Positions 1-10,394 of a stretch of DNA of 64,000 nt are shown in pieces (positions within the stretch are counted from its first letter, which is position 1; each line of letters opens with the position of its first letter). The DNA lies in the NCBI RefSeq assembly GCF_900220975.1, contig NZ_OBQD01000010.1:124001-188000 (forward strand), read 5' to 3'. This stretch comes from Rhizobium subbaraonis (lineage in GTDB: Bacteria > Pseudomonadota > Alphaproteobacteria > Rhizobiales > Rhizobiaceae). The notes beneath the pieces were generated by a model, which worked only from the letters and a program-made list of their open reading frames with translations, did not search any database and had not been told where the DNA came from. The translations under genes and the position numbers were made by a program.

Positions 1-856
1 CTTCCGGCTTGAAGAGGGCGCCCTGCGCCGCCTGTTCGGCCATGACGTCGGCGGCCTCGCCAAGCGTCTCGTCCCCGACGCGTCCGCCGAGAAGCCGCAG
101 CACCGCCTCTGACGTGCGCTCGCGCAGGTCGCCCGTCGTGATGCGCTTCTCGCGGTTGTGGCGGCCGAGCTGGTTTGCGGCCTCGATCAGAACCGAGAAG
201 CCGATCGCGGCATAGAGGTAACCCTTCGGAATGTGGAACCCGAAGCCCTCGACGACGAGGCTGAAGCCGATCATCAGCAGGAAGCCCAGGCAGAGGATCA
301 CGACCGTCGGATGCTTGGACACGAAAGCCATCAGCGGCTTGGACGCCAGCATCATCACGGCCATGGCCACGCAGACGGCGGTCACCATCACCCAGAGATT
401 GTTGACCATGCCGACTGCCGTGATCACGCTGTCCAGCGAGAAGACCGCGTCCAGCACGACGATCTGGATGATGACCTGCCAGAAGACGGCGTGCACGACC
501 TTGCCGTCCTTCGGCTTGTGCGCGCCCTCCAGCCGTTCGTGCAGTTCCATCGTTCCCTTGGCGAGCAGGAACACGCCGCCGAGAATCAGTATGATGTCGC
601 GTCCGGAGAACGAAAAACCGCCGACGGCGAAGAGCGGCTGCGTCAGCGTCACGATCCACGAGATCGAGAACAGCAGCGCCACGCGCATGGCCAGCGCCAG
701 CGAAAGCCCCAGCATCCTCGCCTTGTTGCGCTGGTGCGGCGGCAGCTTGTCGGCAAGGATCGCGATGAAGACGAGGTTGTCGATGCCAAGCACGACTTCA
801 AGGACGATGAGGGTAACGAGGCCGATCCAGATGTTCGGATCTGCGAGGATTTCCAT
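1..856 (-). CDS. TerC-family integral membrane protein (YoaE/YegH type), C-terminus cut by window edge
   Basis: Reading the minus strand from ATG at 856 gives an uninterrupted frame of 285 codons running off the left edge. The N-terminal ~235 residues are a TerC domain: several hydrophobic helices with the family acidic motifs VLGIDNLVF near residue 25 and [10 protein letters not shown] near residue 135, which in TerC proteins are thought to bind metal within the membrane. After the last helix comes a charged segment ([20 protein letters not shown]) that in YoaE-like proteins leads into CBS and CorC/HlyC domains, so the missing part probably holds those. Metal-ion export or homeostasis is a family-level inference; no substrate can be read here. 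No strong ribosome site is seen. Confidence 0.85.
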   Translation of the reverse strand, partial: MEILADPNIWIGLVTLIVLEVVLGIDNLVFIAILADKLPPHQRNKARMLGLSLALAMRVALLFSISWIVTLTQPLFAVGGFSFSGRDIILILGGVFLLAKGTMELHERLEGAHKPKDGKVVHAVFWQVIIQIVVLDAVFSLDSVITAVGMVNNLWVMVTAVCVAMAVMMLASKPLMAFVSKHPTVVILCLGFLLMIGFSLVVEGFGFHIPKGYLYAAIGFSVLIEAANQLGRHNREKRITTGDLRERTSEAVLRLLGGRVGDETLGEAADVMAEQAAQGALFKPE

Positions 857-1215
857 GATGAGACCTGTCAGAAGATAACGGTAAAACGCCGAAAGCCCCG
901 GACGGATGATCCAGGGTCTATGGCGCGCTGAAGGAAATGAATTGAACTGTAGTTTCGCTGGCATCGCAGAAACGATGCCAGCCCGGATCGGTATCGACTT
1001 TCGCTGGTACTGTCGCCTTCGTCAGGCATGGCTGTCTTTGCTTCCGTTCCGGCCAAACAATTCGGTCGGACGCGCTGATAGCACGATCGCGGCGAACGGA
1101 AAAGCGCAGGCGGCGTCTTTTTGACACGCTGCCGGATGAACAAAACTTGATGAACCCGTCCTGCGGGCCGCCGCGCTGCGGGAACGCAGACGGCGCCGCC
1201 CGCCCGGAACCGGCA
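857..1215. other. Intergenic region without a convincing gene
   Basis: This 359-base stretch lies between the start of the TerC-family gene and the stop of the PhyH gene. Short open frames exist on both strands, but none has a ribosome site, a recognisable domain or the expected third-position GC bias. The only structure I see is the perfect inverted repeat at 957-982. I looked for a yybP-ykoY manganese riboswitch, which often precedes TerC-family genes, and did not recognise its conserved core. Confidence 0.5.
957..982. repeat. Perfect 10-bp inverted repeat
   Basis: GCTGGCATCG (957-966) and CGATGCCAGC (973-982) are exact reverse complements separated by the six bases CAGAAA. The hairpin is not followed by a T-run on either strand, so it does not look like a simple terminator. 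It lies about 100 bases upstream of the TerC-family start and could be a regulator site or a leader hairpin. Confidence 0.6.
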
Positions 1216-2280
1216 TCACGAACCGGGCTGCTTCAGCCGCTTCGACCATTCGCCTGCTTTGCCGAGACCCGCAGGCACCCAGGGCGAACCCTTCAGGCCG
1301 AGCTTGCCCCGCAGCCCCATGGCGCCGATGATCAGGCGGTTCATCTGCGACTTGATGAACGGCAGCGAAGCAATGTGCAGGCCGGTGAAGGGGAGGAACG
1401 GATTGCGTCGCAGCGAGCCGTAGATCTCGATGCGGGTTGTCTGCTTGTAGCTCGGGCAACGGGCGTGGAAGCCGTGCGTGTCGGCGACGATCAGCGTGTT
1501 GGCCTTCACCACCATCTTGACCGGCTGGCCGTAGCCGAGCGCCGTCAGTTCTTGCGGCATGATGCGCAGCGAGCCGCGGGCGGAATACTTGTTCTCGATC
1601 GTATCGGCGCTCTCGCTGATGCGCTGCTCCCAGGCAAGCCGCTGCGGCGTGACCTTGTGCGAGCCGGGCACGTAGGAGAACGGCCCGTCCTCCTCGCCGA
1701 CGTCCTTCAGGAACAGCCAGGCCTTGGCGGTCGGCTGGAAGGTGTCGCTGTGGAGTGCAGTCTGCGGATCGGCGGAACTTTCGTTCGACGGGGTCGAGGC
1801 AAGCGCCATCACCACCTGCACGACGAGAAGAGGCTGGCCGTCGCTCGAGGAAACGTAGCGCAGGAGGTTGCTCATGCGCGGATCGTTACGGGCAGCCTTG
1901 AAGCCCGGCAGGCGCTCAAGGTCGCTGTCGTCGATCAGGGCCCGGCGCGTGACCGTGGTACCCTGCAGCATGTCGTAACGGTCGAAATCACTGTTTTCCA
2001 GTTCGGACGTGACCTTCGAGAACACCTCCGGCGGCAGGAAATTCTCGATCTTGACGAAGCCGTTTTCGTCATACTCCCGGCGCTGCTCCGGTGTGACCAG
2101 CCCCGCCAGCGACTTTCGCCGCCAGTCGGCCATGTCCATGGCGAGCGACACGCGCTTTGCGTGCAGCCCCATACGGTTCAGCGTCTTGCTGCCAATGATC
2201 GGGTTGTCCGCGAAAGACTTGGCGCCCGAGGCAAGCTGGAGGGCATAGAACGGGCTCAGCAGAACGGAAGAAAGGCGCAT
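1216..2280 (-). CDS. Phytanoyl-CoA dioxygenase (PhyH) family protein
   Basis: A 354-residue protein with the double-stranded beta-helix fold of Fe(II)/2-oxoglutarate dioxygenases. The iron-binding pattern is visible as HSD (in TALHSDTFQPTAKAWLFL, about residue 178) and a distal His in DTHGFHAR (about residue 275). The segment FSYVPGSHKVTPQRL between them is typical of PhyH proteins. An N-terminal ~55-residue stretch precedes the domain. The substrate is unknown: bacterial PhyH relatives hydroxylate lipids, amino acids or natural products. The gene stands alone, with its promoter region shared with the divergent DUF2865 gene. Confidence 0.85.
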   Translation of the reverse strand: MRLSSVLLSPFYALQLASGAKSFADNPIIGSKTLNRMGLHAKRVSLAMDMADWRRKSLAGLVTPEQRREYDENGFVKIENFLPPEVFSKVTSELENSDFDRYDMLQGTTVTRRALIDDSDLERLPGFKAARNDPRMSNLLRYVSSSDGQPLLVVQVVMALASTPSNESSADPQTALHSDTFQPTAKAWLFLKDVGEEDGPFSYVPGSHKVTPQRLAWEQRISESADTIENKYSARGSLRIMPQELTALGYGQPVKMVVKANTLIVADTHGFHARCPSYKQTTRIEIYGSLRRNPFLPFTGLHIASLPFIKSQMNRLIIGAMGLRGKLGLKGSPWVPAGLGKAGEWSKRLKQPGS

Positions 2281-2566
2281 GCAAAACCTGCTTTTGCTGA
2301 TGATCTGAAGAAACCGGCGAAATCGGCTGCGCAGATGCAGACGCCACGCGCAGGATCAGCCGGTCCGGCTGCTTTTTGCTACACCATGGGCAGGGCGATA
2401 GCAATTCTGGCACCGGAAACATGAGTTGGGAAATCATCTATTTTGACATTCGTCATGCCGGTTAATCACATTTCCAGGAGCGCGTTGCGCAAACAGGAGA
2501 GCCACCTATGATCGAAGCATGTTCGCGCCCTGGCTCGGCTACAGAGACGAAAAAGGAACAGTTCAA

Positions 2567-3673
2567 GTGCCCGCTTGGCTCCGCCGCTCGAAAATCCTGG
2601 CAGCCGCCGTCGTGCTGTCATGCGTTTCGCTGCCGGCTGCGGCGTCGGAGATTTGCGCCAAATTGCAGGCCCGCCTGGCGAGCGTGCCCGTGACTGCGGA
2701 TGCTCAGGACCGCACGCAGGTCTATTCCAGCGCGATCAGCCGCCAGAACCTCGAACTGCGCAAGGCGCGCTCCGACCTGCGCCAGCTCGGCTGCAGTGGC
2801 GGCAGCATTACTGTCTACGGCTCGTCCGGAGGCGGCGAATGCGCCGCGATCACCGCCTCCGTCAGCGAGATGGAGCGCAACCTGCAAATCCTGGAAAAGA
2901 AGCGAAGCGAAGCATCCTTTGTCGCCGACGACCGTGCCCTCCGCATGCGGATCCTGTCAGAGATGTCCCAGAACGGCTGCGACACCACCGCATCCATCGA
3001 ATTGGGGACAACGGATGACAGGGATGCCGTGGCGACCGGAGCAGGAGAAAGGGACGCCGACACGCGGCGCAACGCGCCCACCACCTTCAGCAATGCCGCC
3101 GGGGCCGCCATGCCGGTTGGTGCACCATCCGGTGGAGCGCTGAGAACGGTCTGCGTCAGGACCTGCGACGGTGGCTTCTTCCCCGTATCCTCCTCTGCCT
3201 CGCCGATCGATTTCCGCCGCGACCAGCGCGCCTGCGCGGCAATGTGCCCGCAGACGGAAACGGAACTCTTCTACCAGCCGCTCGAATCGCCCGACAGCCG
3301 CGATATGGTGTCCACCGTTACCGGCCAGCCCTATTCCGCCCTGCCCAATGCGTTTGCCTATCAGAGCCGCGACCTTTCCGGGGATAGCAGCTGCGGCTGC
3401 GACCTCGGCGCCTACCATCGCAAGATGAGCGTGACGGATCCGTCCTCCCCGAACGGTAGCGGCGGCGGAAGCGCGTCCGGCACAACGCGGCAGGATGTCG
3501 GGTCGGTCACCACGATCCGTATCCATCCCGTCGCCAAGGCTCCCGAGCAGGCAAAGGCCGCCGAGGAGCGTCCCTACGATCCGGAGGAGAGGAAGGTTCG
3601 CATCGTTGGCCCAATCTTCCTGCCGAACGACCAGCCGGCGCTCGATCTGCGTCATCCCGCCGGCTCCGACTGA
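2567..3673 (+). CDS. DUF2865 domain secreted protein
   Basis: I chose the GTG start at 2567 because AAAGGAAC lies 8 bases upstream. From there the protein begins with a clean signal peptide (WLRRSKILAAAVVLSCVSLPAAASE). The ATG at 2519 in the same frame would put 16 polar residues before it. The mature protein has a coiled segment with paired cysteines (residues ~30-130). Its C-terminal half has the DUF2865 signature: VCVRTCDGGFFPVS, ACAAMCPQTETELFYQP, PYSALPNAFAYQSR and SCGCDLGAY, with conserved cysteines that probably form disulfides. DUF2865 is common in Rhizobiales and has no assigned function. Envelope location is inferred from the signal peptide. Confidence 0.88.
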   Translation: MPAWLRRSKILAAAVVLSCVSLPAAASEICAKLQARLASVPVTADAQDRTQVYSSAISRQNLELRKARSDLRQLGCSGGSITVYGSSGGGECAAITASVSEMERNLQILEKKRSEASFVADDRALRMRILSEMSQNGCDTTASIELGTTDDRDAVATGAGERDADTRRNAPTTFSNAAGAAMPVGAPSGGALRTVCVRTCDGGFFPVSSSASPIDFRRDQRACAAMCPQTETELFYQPLESPDSRDMVSTVTGQPYSALPNAFAYQSRDLSGDSSCGCDLGAYHRKMSVTDPSSPNGSGGGSASGTTRQDVGSVTTIRIHPVAKAPEQAKAAEERPYDPEERKVRIVGPIFLPNDQPALDLRHPAGSD

Positions 3674-3706
3674 AGCATGCCGCGCGAAAGTCCTTTCGAA
3701 GCCGGA

Positions 3707-4582
3707 TTAATCCGCCCTATGGATCACGGCTTCCTGAAGCAGCGTTCGCAACTCCTGCGCGGCCGTTGTCATCGCCTCGGGCTTGGCGTGGACCGCAAGT
3801 TCAATCGTTCCAAGCTCGGGCAGGCCCGCTTTGCCAGCATCGAGCACATGGAGATGCGCAGGCTTCCCTTCGGCCGTGCGCGCGGTCACACCAAGGCCCG
3901 CCGTTACGGCCGCCCAAATGCCCGCCAAACTAGGGCTGGCAAAGGCATGTCGCCATTCAATGCCTTGGGCTTCCATCGCGTTGACAGCAGCCTTGCGGAA
4001 TTCACAAGGCGCGTCGAACGCGATAAGCGGCAGAGCTGCCTTCGGATCGCGCTGGAAGCTCTCCGGGCCGATCCAGACTATTTTCCTCTTGGCGACCACG
4101 TCGCACTGGGGACTGTCCAGGCGCCCCCACGTCAGCGCGAAATCGAGCTTTCCCGCTTGCACAGCCTCCAGCAGCGCCGAGCCGCGTTCGACGCGCGCTT
4201 CAACCCGAACTTTGGGATGCGCCCGCTCATAGCGGGCGAGCAAGCCGGGTAACCACGTTTCGGCAAAATCCTGCGGCAGCCCTACGCGCACCCATCCTTC
4301 AAGCTCGGCCAATCCGCGCAGCACTGTACGGGCTTCGTCATTGAGGTCGAGAATGCGACGGGCATAGCCGATGAGGATTTCGCCCGCCTCCGTCATGACA
4401 AGGCCCCGACCCTGTTTGTGGACGAGCGGCTGACCAATCTGATTTTCCAGCTTGCGCAGTTGCAGACTGATGGCCGAAGGGGAACGACCGAGACGATCGG
4501 CCGCCTTGGCGAAGCTCCCGAGGTCGATTCCGGTAACGAAGGTGCGCAGCACATCCATGTCGATGTTGACGAGACCCGTCAT
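3707..4582 (-). CDS. LysR-family transcriptional regulator
   Basis: A 291-residue LysR regulator. The N-terminal winged helix-turn-helix is clear (VLRTFVTGIDLGSFAKAADR, then SAISLQLRKLENQIG), followed by the substrate-binding domain. The ATG at 4582 has GGA 8 bases upstream and is preferred to the in-frame TTG at 4594. It is divergent from the tautomerase gene with about 100 bases between them, the usual LysR arrangement, so it probably controls that gene and itself. The intergenic region contains GTTTTCCAAAAC (4586-4597) and a further AT-rich half-site TTTAAAAC, which could be operator elements. The effector is unknown. Confidence 0.9.
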   Translation of the reverse strand: MTGLVNIDMDVLRTFVTGIDLGSFAKAADRLGRSPSAISLQLRKLENQIGQPLVHKQGRGLVMTEAGEILIGYARRILDLNDEARTVLRGLAELEGWVRVGLPQDFAETWLPGLLARYERAHPKVRVEARVERGSALLEAVQAGKLDFALTWGRLDSPQCDVVAKRKIVWIGPESFQRDPKAALPLIAFDAPCEFRKAAVNAMEAQGIEWRHAFASPSLAGIWAAVTAGLGVTARTAEGKPAHLHVLDAGKAGLPELGTIELAVHAKPEAMTTAAQELRTLLQEAVIHRAD

Positions 4583-4681
4583 TGAGTTTTCCAAAACAGT
4601 CGATTTAAAACTACGAGATATTCCGAATGAATGTGTGATGCGATGATGCGCCGGTCAAGCAAAAGATCGGGAGCAATCACA

Positions 4682-5182
4682 ATGCCCTTCGTGCATATCC
4701 GTATCGCCGGTGGCGACTTTGCCGCCGCTCAGGTTCAACAGCTTCAGACCGTGGTGACACAGTTGATGGCGGAGATCATGGGAAAGAAGGCCGATTTGAC
4801 CGCCGTGCTGGTGGAGCACACGGCCGATACACTTTGGAGCATCGGCGGTGAGCCAGTCAGCGTTGCCGCCCATCTCGACGTGAAGGTGACGGCCGGGACG
4901 AATACCCCGGAGGAAAAGGCGGCATTCGTTGCAGCGGCTAGCCAGCTTTTCAAGGACACACTCGGCCCGAACTTGCCCCTGGCGACCTATGTTGTCGTGC
5001 ATGAGATCGAGGCAAATGCGTGGGGCTATGACGGCCGCACGCAGCAGGCACGCCGGGCCAGTGCGCCCGTTGCGCCTCGATCCGTCGAGCGCGCAATTGC
5101 ACCACGCTCGGCCTTGTCGGACACGCTGATGGCTGTTGTTCGCTTGCTCACCTTCAGCCGGGAGCGACGTAGACTGTCGTAG
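4682..5182 (+). CDS. Tautomerase (4-oxalocrotonate tautomerase superfamily) with C-terminal tail
   Basis: The ATG at 4682 is chosen because it places the catalytic proline directly after the initiator Met (MPFVHIRIAGG), as required for the amino-terminal Pro of this superfamily; GGGAG lies upstream. An in-frame start at 4631 would bury that proline. Residues 1-125 match the family, with the segment TYVVVHEIEANAWGYDGRT near the end. About 40 further residues (rich in Arg, Ser and Ala) extend beyond the usual length and have no recognised domain. It is divergent from a LysR gene that probably regulates it. The substrate cannot be told. Confidence 0.82.
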   Translation: MPFVHIRIAGGDFAAAQVQQLQTVVTQLMAEIMGKKADLTAVLVEHTADTLWSIGGEPVSVAAHLDVKVTAGTNTPEEKAAFVAAASQLFKDTLGPNLPLATYVVVHEIEANAWGYDGRTQQARRASAPVAPRSVERAIAPRSALSDTLMAVVRLLTFSRERRRLS

Positions 5183-5225
5183 AACTCCCTCCTGGCGCGA
5201 CAAGCTTCAAGCGCTTCGAACGGGC

Positions 5226-6160
<935 letters not shown>

Positions 6161-6243
6161 GGCGCCATTTGCCCATAGCCGGGCGATCTGCGCAAGCCCG
6201 TCCGCGGCTCAGCGATGTCGCAAACGACGCAAGCCGTCTTCCT

Positions 6244-7767
6244 TCAAGCGGCCCGGGTATCGGTATCCGGATCGTCCTTGGCGAATTCCGCCCCGGCGAA
6301 GATCGCGCGATTGCGGCCTCCCTTCTTCGCCTCGTAGAGGGCGTGGTCCGCCATCTGCATGATCCCGTCCAGCGATCGACCGTGCTCGGGGAAGCTTGCA
6401 GCGCCGGCGCTTCCGCCGACGCCGAGAAGCTGCCCGGCAAAGGGGATCGGCACCTGTGCGTCGCGCACAAGCGTCTGTGCCAGCGCAAGGATCGCTGCCG
6501 GATCGCCTTCGCCCGGGATCACCACAGCGAACTCGTCGCCACCGAGCCGCGCAAGCGTGCCGCGGGCGCCGATTCTCGTCCGGAAGCGATCCGTGATCGC
6601 CCTCAGCACCGCATCTCCGGCGGCATGACCGTGGCTGTCGTTCACCTGCTTGAACCGGTCCAGATCCACGGCGATGACGGCGAAGGGCGCGATCGCCTTC
6701 GCCGTCAGACCGCGGACGATTTCTTCGAAGCCGGACCGGTTGAGGGCGCCTGTCAGGGCGTCGTGTCGGGCGAGGCAGGCGTTGCGCGCCTCGCTCCGCT
6801 CCAGCGCCCGCACAAGCGAAGAGAACTTCCAGGCAACAAAGCCCATGACGGCGACGAAGATCGCCACCAGTGCTGCAATCTGGGGGACCGCCATCGTCCA
6901 GACGAACGAGCCGGGCCGGTTCGGACGCCAGGACGCCACCATCGGATTGAACGAATCGCCGCCGACGCCGGTGGTCAGCAGGTCGTCGTCCACAAGCGTG
7001 ATCGGCGAGAAGCCGAGATCGGTCAGCCCCAGCCGCTGCTGAGACCGCAGAAGCATCTCCGCCGTCATCGGCTTGACCGTGACCATCAGGACCGGCGTCT
7101 TGCGATGATCGGGAATGAAGAGCCGTCGCGGCACCACTGCCTGCACCACGACGATACTCATGGTTCCCTCGATCATGCGCATGCCGGTCACGCTGATCGT
7201 GGGGATGGACGGCGAGAGAAGGTCGTCGGAGGCTTTCTGTGTCTCGATGAGCCAGCCGTCGCGCGTGCGCTGCAGCGCTTCGTAGTAGCTTGCCTCTGCC
7301 CGCTTCGTCAGGTCGATGATCCAGTAAAGCAGGTTGCCAGAGGTCTCGGCCTCTACGACGCGCCCGTCCCTCATCGCAAATACCGGTCCACCGGCGCTAG
7401 TGGCAAACACCATCCACGAGAATCCGGAATCTGCTCGAATGAGATGGCGCAGGTCGCGCCGGACGAATTCTTCGCTGATCGTTCCGGTACCAAGCTCGTC
7501 GAAGCTCTTGTCCCAGAATGAGATTCCGCTCTGGTAGAGCACCACCTGTTCTATCTGGTGACGGAACTCGTTCTTGACGAGCGTCTTTTCGGTGGTCGCG
7601 ACGAAGTCGTTTGCCCGCCGGACAGAATAGTCCAGCACCATGAAATTGGCGCAGGCGAAAAGCGCGACGATCGCGACAGCCGCGATGCCGATCGTAATCT
7701 TCATCCGTCTGCGGCGCTGAGCCCCCAGCTCAATCACCAGATCCGACTTGCCAATCCCGGCCGACAT
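6244..7767 (-). CDS. CHASE4-GGDEF diguanylate cyclase
   Basis: This 507-residue protein makes the second messenger cyclic di-GMP. A transmembrane helix at ~22-44 is followed by a periplasmic CHASE4 sensor domain with the typical SFWDKSFDELG motif. A second membrane helix lies at ~290-315, and the C-terminal GGDEF domain starts at HDALTGALNR and carries an intact RLGGDEF near residue 410. The inhibitory RxxD site five residues before GGDEF is missing (GTLA there instead), so product feedback through that site is not expected. No EAL domain is present. The signal sensed is unknown. The gene is on its own between the bluB riboswitch and the TolB-like gene. Confidence 0.93.
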   Translation of the reverse strand: MSAGIGKSDLVIELGAQRRRRMKITIGIAAVAIVALFACANFMVLDYSVRRANDFVATTEKTLVKNEFRHQIEQVVLYQSGISFWDKSFDELGTGTISEEFVRRDLRHLIRADSGFSWMVFATSAGGPVFAMRDGRVVEAETSGNLLYWIIDLTKRAEASYYEALQRTRDGWLIETQKASDDLLSPSIPTISVTGMRMIEGTMSIVVVQAVVPRRLFIPDHRKTPVLMVTVKPMTAEMLLRSQQRLGLTDLGFSPITLVDDDLLTTGVGGDSFNPMVASWRPNRPGSFVWTMAVPQIAALVAIFVAVMGFVAWKFSSLVRALERSEARNACLARHDALTGALNRSGFEEIVRGLTAKAIAPFAVIAVDLDRFKQVNDSHGHAAGDAVLRAITDRFRTRIGARGTLARLGGDEFAVVIPGEGDPAAILALAQTLVRDAQVPIPFAGQLLGVGGSAGAASFPEHGRSLDGIMQMADHALYEAKKGGRNRAIFAGAEFAKDDPDTDTRAA

Positions 7768-7883
7768 GCGCGCTCATTCTGCCGCGTTTCGTTCTTCTTG
7801 GCCGGAGAGTAGCGGGGAAGGCGGAATATTCGCTTAAGCAGGCTGGTATTCAAAACGTTAAGGCCGGCGCCGACCGGCGCGCT

Positions 7884-8702
7884 TCACGGCGAGTAGCGCA
7901 CGTAGGCGAAGGCGGATCCGTCCGGTGACCAGTTCGGAACGTTCATCGTCCCCTGCCCGCCGAAAAGTTCGAACAGTTCGCGTGCATTGCCGCCGTCCGC
8001 ATCCATCAGTCGCAGGCGGACATTATGGTCGCGAGGATGATCGACCACGTCGCCGTCATAGGACAGGACCAGCAGCGACTTTCCATCCGGCGAAGGATGG
8101 GGGAACCAGTCGCCATAGATGCTGTCGGTAATCCGCTGAAGGCCGCTTCCGTCGGGCCTGATCCGCCAGATCTGCATGCGCCCGGTCCGGCTGGAGTTGA
8201 AGTAAATCCACCCGTCAGAAGACCAGTCGGGCCCGTCGTTTCGCCCCTCGCCGAATGTGAGGCGCGTTTCCTCGCCGCCGGCGACCGGGATCGTGTAGAT
8301 GTCGAAGACATCGTTGCGGATGCCGCAGTAGCAGACATGCGCCCCGTCCGGCGACCAGCCGTGCCAGTAGGACGGCAGCGCCTTGGTCACAAGGCGCGGC
8401 ATGCCGCCTTCGGCCGGCAGCACGTAGACGGCCGACTTGCCGAACATCGTCTTGTCGGTGATGGCAAGCCACAGTCCGTCCGGCGAAGGACCATGATCGT
8501 TGTTGCAACGAATGGCGAACCCCGTGTCGATCGGCTCCGGTTCGCCCTCGTCGAGCCAGAGCCTGAACAGCACGCCGTCGGCGTTGACGATCAGATGGCT
8601 GCCGTCGGGCGCGAAGTTCGGCGCCTCGACAAGATCGTCCGTCTGCCAGACGATGTAGGTCTCCCCGGTTTCGATGTCATGGATCTCGACGGAGCTGCGC
8701 AT
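7884..8702 (-). CDS. TolB-like WD40/PD40 beta-propeller protein
   Basis: A 272-residue protein built from repeated PD40 motifs (NFAPDGSHLIV, GPSPDGLWLAI, GWSPDGAHVCY, DWSSDGWIYF, HPSPDGKSLLV, NWSPDGSAFAY), about six propeller blades. Unlike true TolB it has no signal peptide and no N-terminal TolB domain, so it is probably cytoplasmic. AGGA lies 7 bases before the ATG. It ends 15 bases before the stop of nadE's neighbour region, with nadE immediately upstream in the same direction, so the two may be co-transcribed. The ligand or partner is unknown. Confidence 0.8.
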   Translation of the reverse strand: MRSSVEIHDIETGETYIVWQTDDLVEAPNFAPDGSHLIVNADGVLFRLWLDEGEPEPIDTGFAIRCNNDHGPSPDGLWLAITDKTMFGKSAVYVLPAEGGMPRLVTKALPSYWHGWSPDGAHVCYCGIRNDVFDIYTIPVAGGEETRLTFGEGRNDGPDWSSDGWIYFNSSRTGRMQIWRIRPDGSGLQRITDSIYGDWFPHPSPDGKSLLVLSYDGDVVDHPRDHNVRLRLMDADGGNARELFELFGGQGTMNVPNWSPDGSAFAYVRYSP

Positions 8703-8717
8703 CGCAAATCCTGTTCT

Positions 8718-10394
8718 TCAGCGGTCGCGGAACCGGTTGGTGATCGGATAGCGGCGGTCGCGACCGAAGTTCTTCTTCGTGATCTTCACGCCCGGCGCGG
8801 ACTGCCGGCGCTTGTATTCCGCGATGTAGAGCAGGTGCTCGACGCGATGTACGGTCGCCTCGTCATGCCCGCGCGCCACGATCTCCTCGGTGCCCATCTC
8901 GTTTTCCACCAGGCATTCGAGGATGTCATCCAGCACCGGATAGGGCGGCAGCGAATCCTGGTCGGTCTGGTTCGGCCGCAGCTCCGCGGAAGGAGCCTTG
9001 TCGATGATGTTCTTCGGAATAACCTCGCCGGAGGGACCGAGCGCGCCAGGCGGTACGACGGTGTTGCGCCACCGCGAAAGCGCGTAGACCTGCATCTTGT
9101 AAAGGTCCTTGATCGGGTTGAATCCGCCGTTCATGTCACCATAGAGCGTGGCATAGCCGACGGACATCTCCGACTTGTTGCCGGTCGTCACCACCATCGA
9201 GCCGAACTTGTTGGAGATCGCCATCAGGATCGTGCCGCGCGCCCGGCTCTGCAGGTTTTCTTCGGTGATCCCCGGCTCGGTGCCCTCGAACATGTCCGAA
9301 AGCGCCTCAATGAAGCCCGTCACCGGCGCCTCGATCGGCACGATGTCGTAACGGCACCCAAGCGCCCTGGCGCAGGCGGCCGCATCCGTCAGCGATTCCT
9401 GCGAGGTGTAGCGGTAAGGCAGCATGACGCAGCGCACGCGCTCCTCGCCGAGCGCATCGACCGCGATCGCCGCACAGATGGCCGAATCGATGCCGCCGGA
9501 AAGGCCGAGCACCACATTCTTGAAGCCGTTCTTGTTGACATAGTCACGAAAGCCCAGGACGCAGGCGCGGTAGTCCGCCTCCTCGCGTTCGGGAAGCTTG
9601 GACATCGGACCGCCGTCGCAATGCCAGACGCCGTCCACTTTCTTCCAGGTCACCAGCGCGACCGTTTCCTCGAACTGGCTCATCTGGAAGGCGAGCGTCT
9701 TGTCGGCATTGAGCCCGAAGCTCGCGCCGTCGAACACCAGTTCGTCCTGACCGCCGAGCTGGTTGGCGAAGACGAGCGGAAGCCCGGTCTCGATCACCTG
9801 CTTCAGCGCCACCTGGTGTCGCACCTCCACCTTGCCGCGGTAGTAGGGCGAACCGTTCGGCACCAGCAGGAGTTCGGCCCCGCTTTCGGCCAGCGTCTCG
9901 CAGACGCCGAGATCGTTCCAGATCTCCTCGCAGATCGGAATGCCGAGACGGACGCCGCGAAAATTCACCGGCCCCGGCATCGCCCCTTCGACAAAGACGC
10001 GCTTTTCGTCGAACTCGCCGTAGTTTGGCAGGTCGAGCTTGTCGCGCAGGACAAGGACCTTGCCGCCATCCAGGACGGCCACCGAATTGTGGCGTCCGGC
10101 CTCGCCCTGGCGGGGATACCCAACGATGACGCCGGGACCGCCATCGGCCGTGTCCGCGGCAAGTCCATCGACCGCCGCCTGGCAGGCCTTGAGAAAGGCA
10201 GGCTTGAGCACGAGGTCCTCCGGCGGGTAGCCGGAGATGAAAAGCTCCGTCAGAAGCAAAAGGTCGGCGCCCTGGCGCGCCGCATCCTCGCGGGCGGCCC
10301 GCGCCTTGGCCAGATTGCCGGCCACATCGCCCACCGTCGGATTGAGCTGCGCAACCGCGATGCGAAGTGTCGTCCTGTTGTTGTTCCCGGTCAT
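8718..10394 (-). CDS. nadE: Glutamine-dependent NAD+ synthetase
   Basis: NadE amidates nicotinate adenine dinucleotide to NAD+, using ammonia from glutamine. The 558-residue product has both domains. The N-terminal nitrilase-type glutaminase shows its Glu in LTELFISGYP and its Cys in IPICEEIWND. The C-terminal synthetase shows the ATP-binding loop GLSGGIDSA (about residue 297) and the downstream motif TTGNKSEMSVGYATLYGDM. The ATG at 10394 follows GAGG by 6 bases and is preferred to a TTG four codons upstream. The length is normal for the two-domain form. Confidence 0.96.
   Translation of the reverse strand: MTGNNNRTTLRIAVAQLNPTVGDVAGNLAKARAAREDAARQGADLLLLTELFISGYPPEDLVLKPAFLKACQAAVDGLAADTADGGPGVIVGYPRQGEAGRHNSVAVLDGGKVLVLRDKLDLPNYGEFDEKRVFVEGAMPGPVNFRGVRLGIPICEEIWNDLGVCETLAESGAELLLVPNGSPYYRGKVEVRHQVALKQVIETGLPLVFANQLGGQDELVFDGASFGLNADKTLAFQMSQFEETVALVTWKKVDGVWHCDGGPMSKLPEREEADYRACVLGFRDYVNKNGFKNVVLGLSGGIDSAICAAIAVDALGEERVRCVMLPYRYTSQESLTDAAACARALGCRYDIVPIEAPVTGFIEALSDMFEGTEPGITEENLQSRARGTILMAISNKFGSMVVTTGNKSEMSVGYATLYGDMNGGFNPIKDLYKMQVYALSRWRNTVVPPGALGPSGEVIPKNIIDKAPSAELRPNQTDQDSLPPYPVLDDILECLVENEMGTEEIVARGHDEATVHRVEHLLYIAEYKRRQSAPGVKITKKNFGRDRRYPITNRFRDR

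Noticed and set aside
857-1000. Possible yybP-ykoY manganese riboswitch before the TerC-family gene
   Set aside because: I could not find the conserved GGGGAGUA-type core; only a simple inverted repeat is present.
868-1143. 91-codon minus-strand frame upstream of the TerC-family gene
   Set aside because: No ribosome site, no domain, and an Arg/Ser-rich composition typical of non-coding frames.
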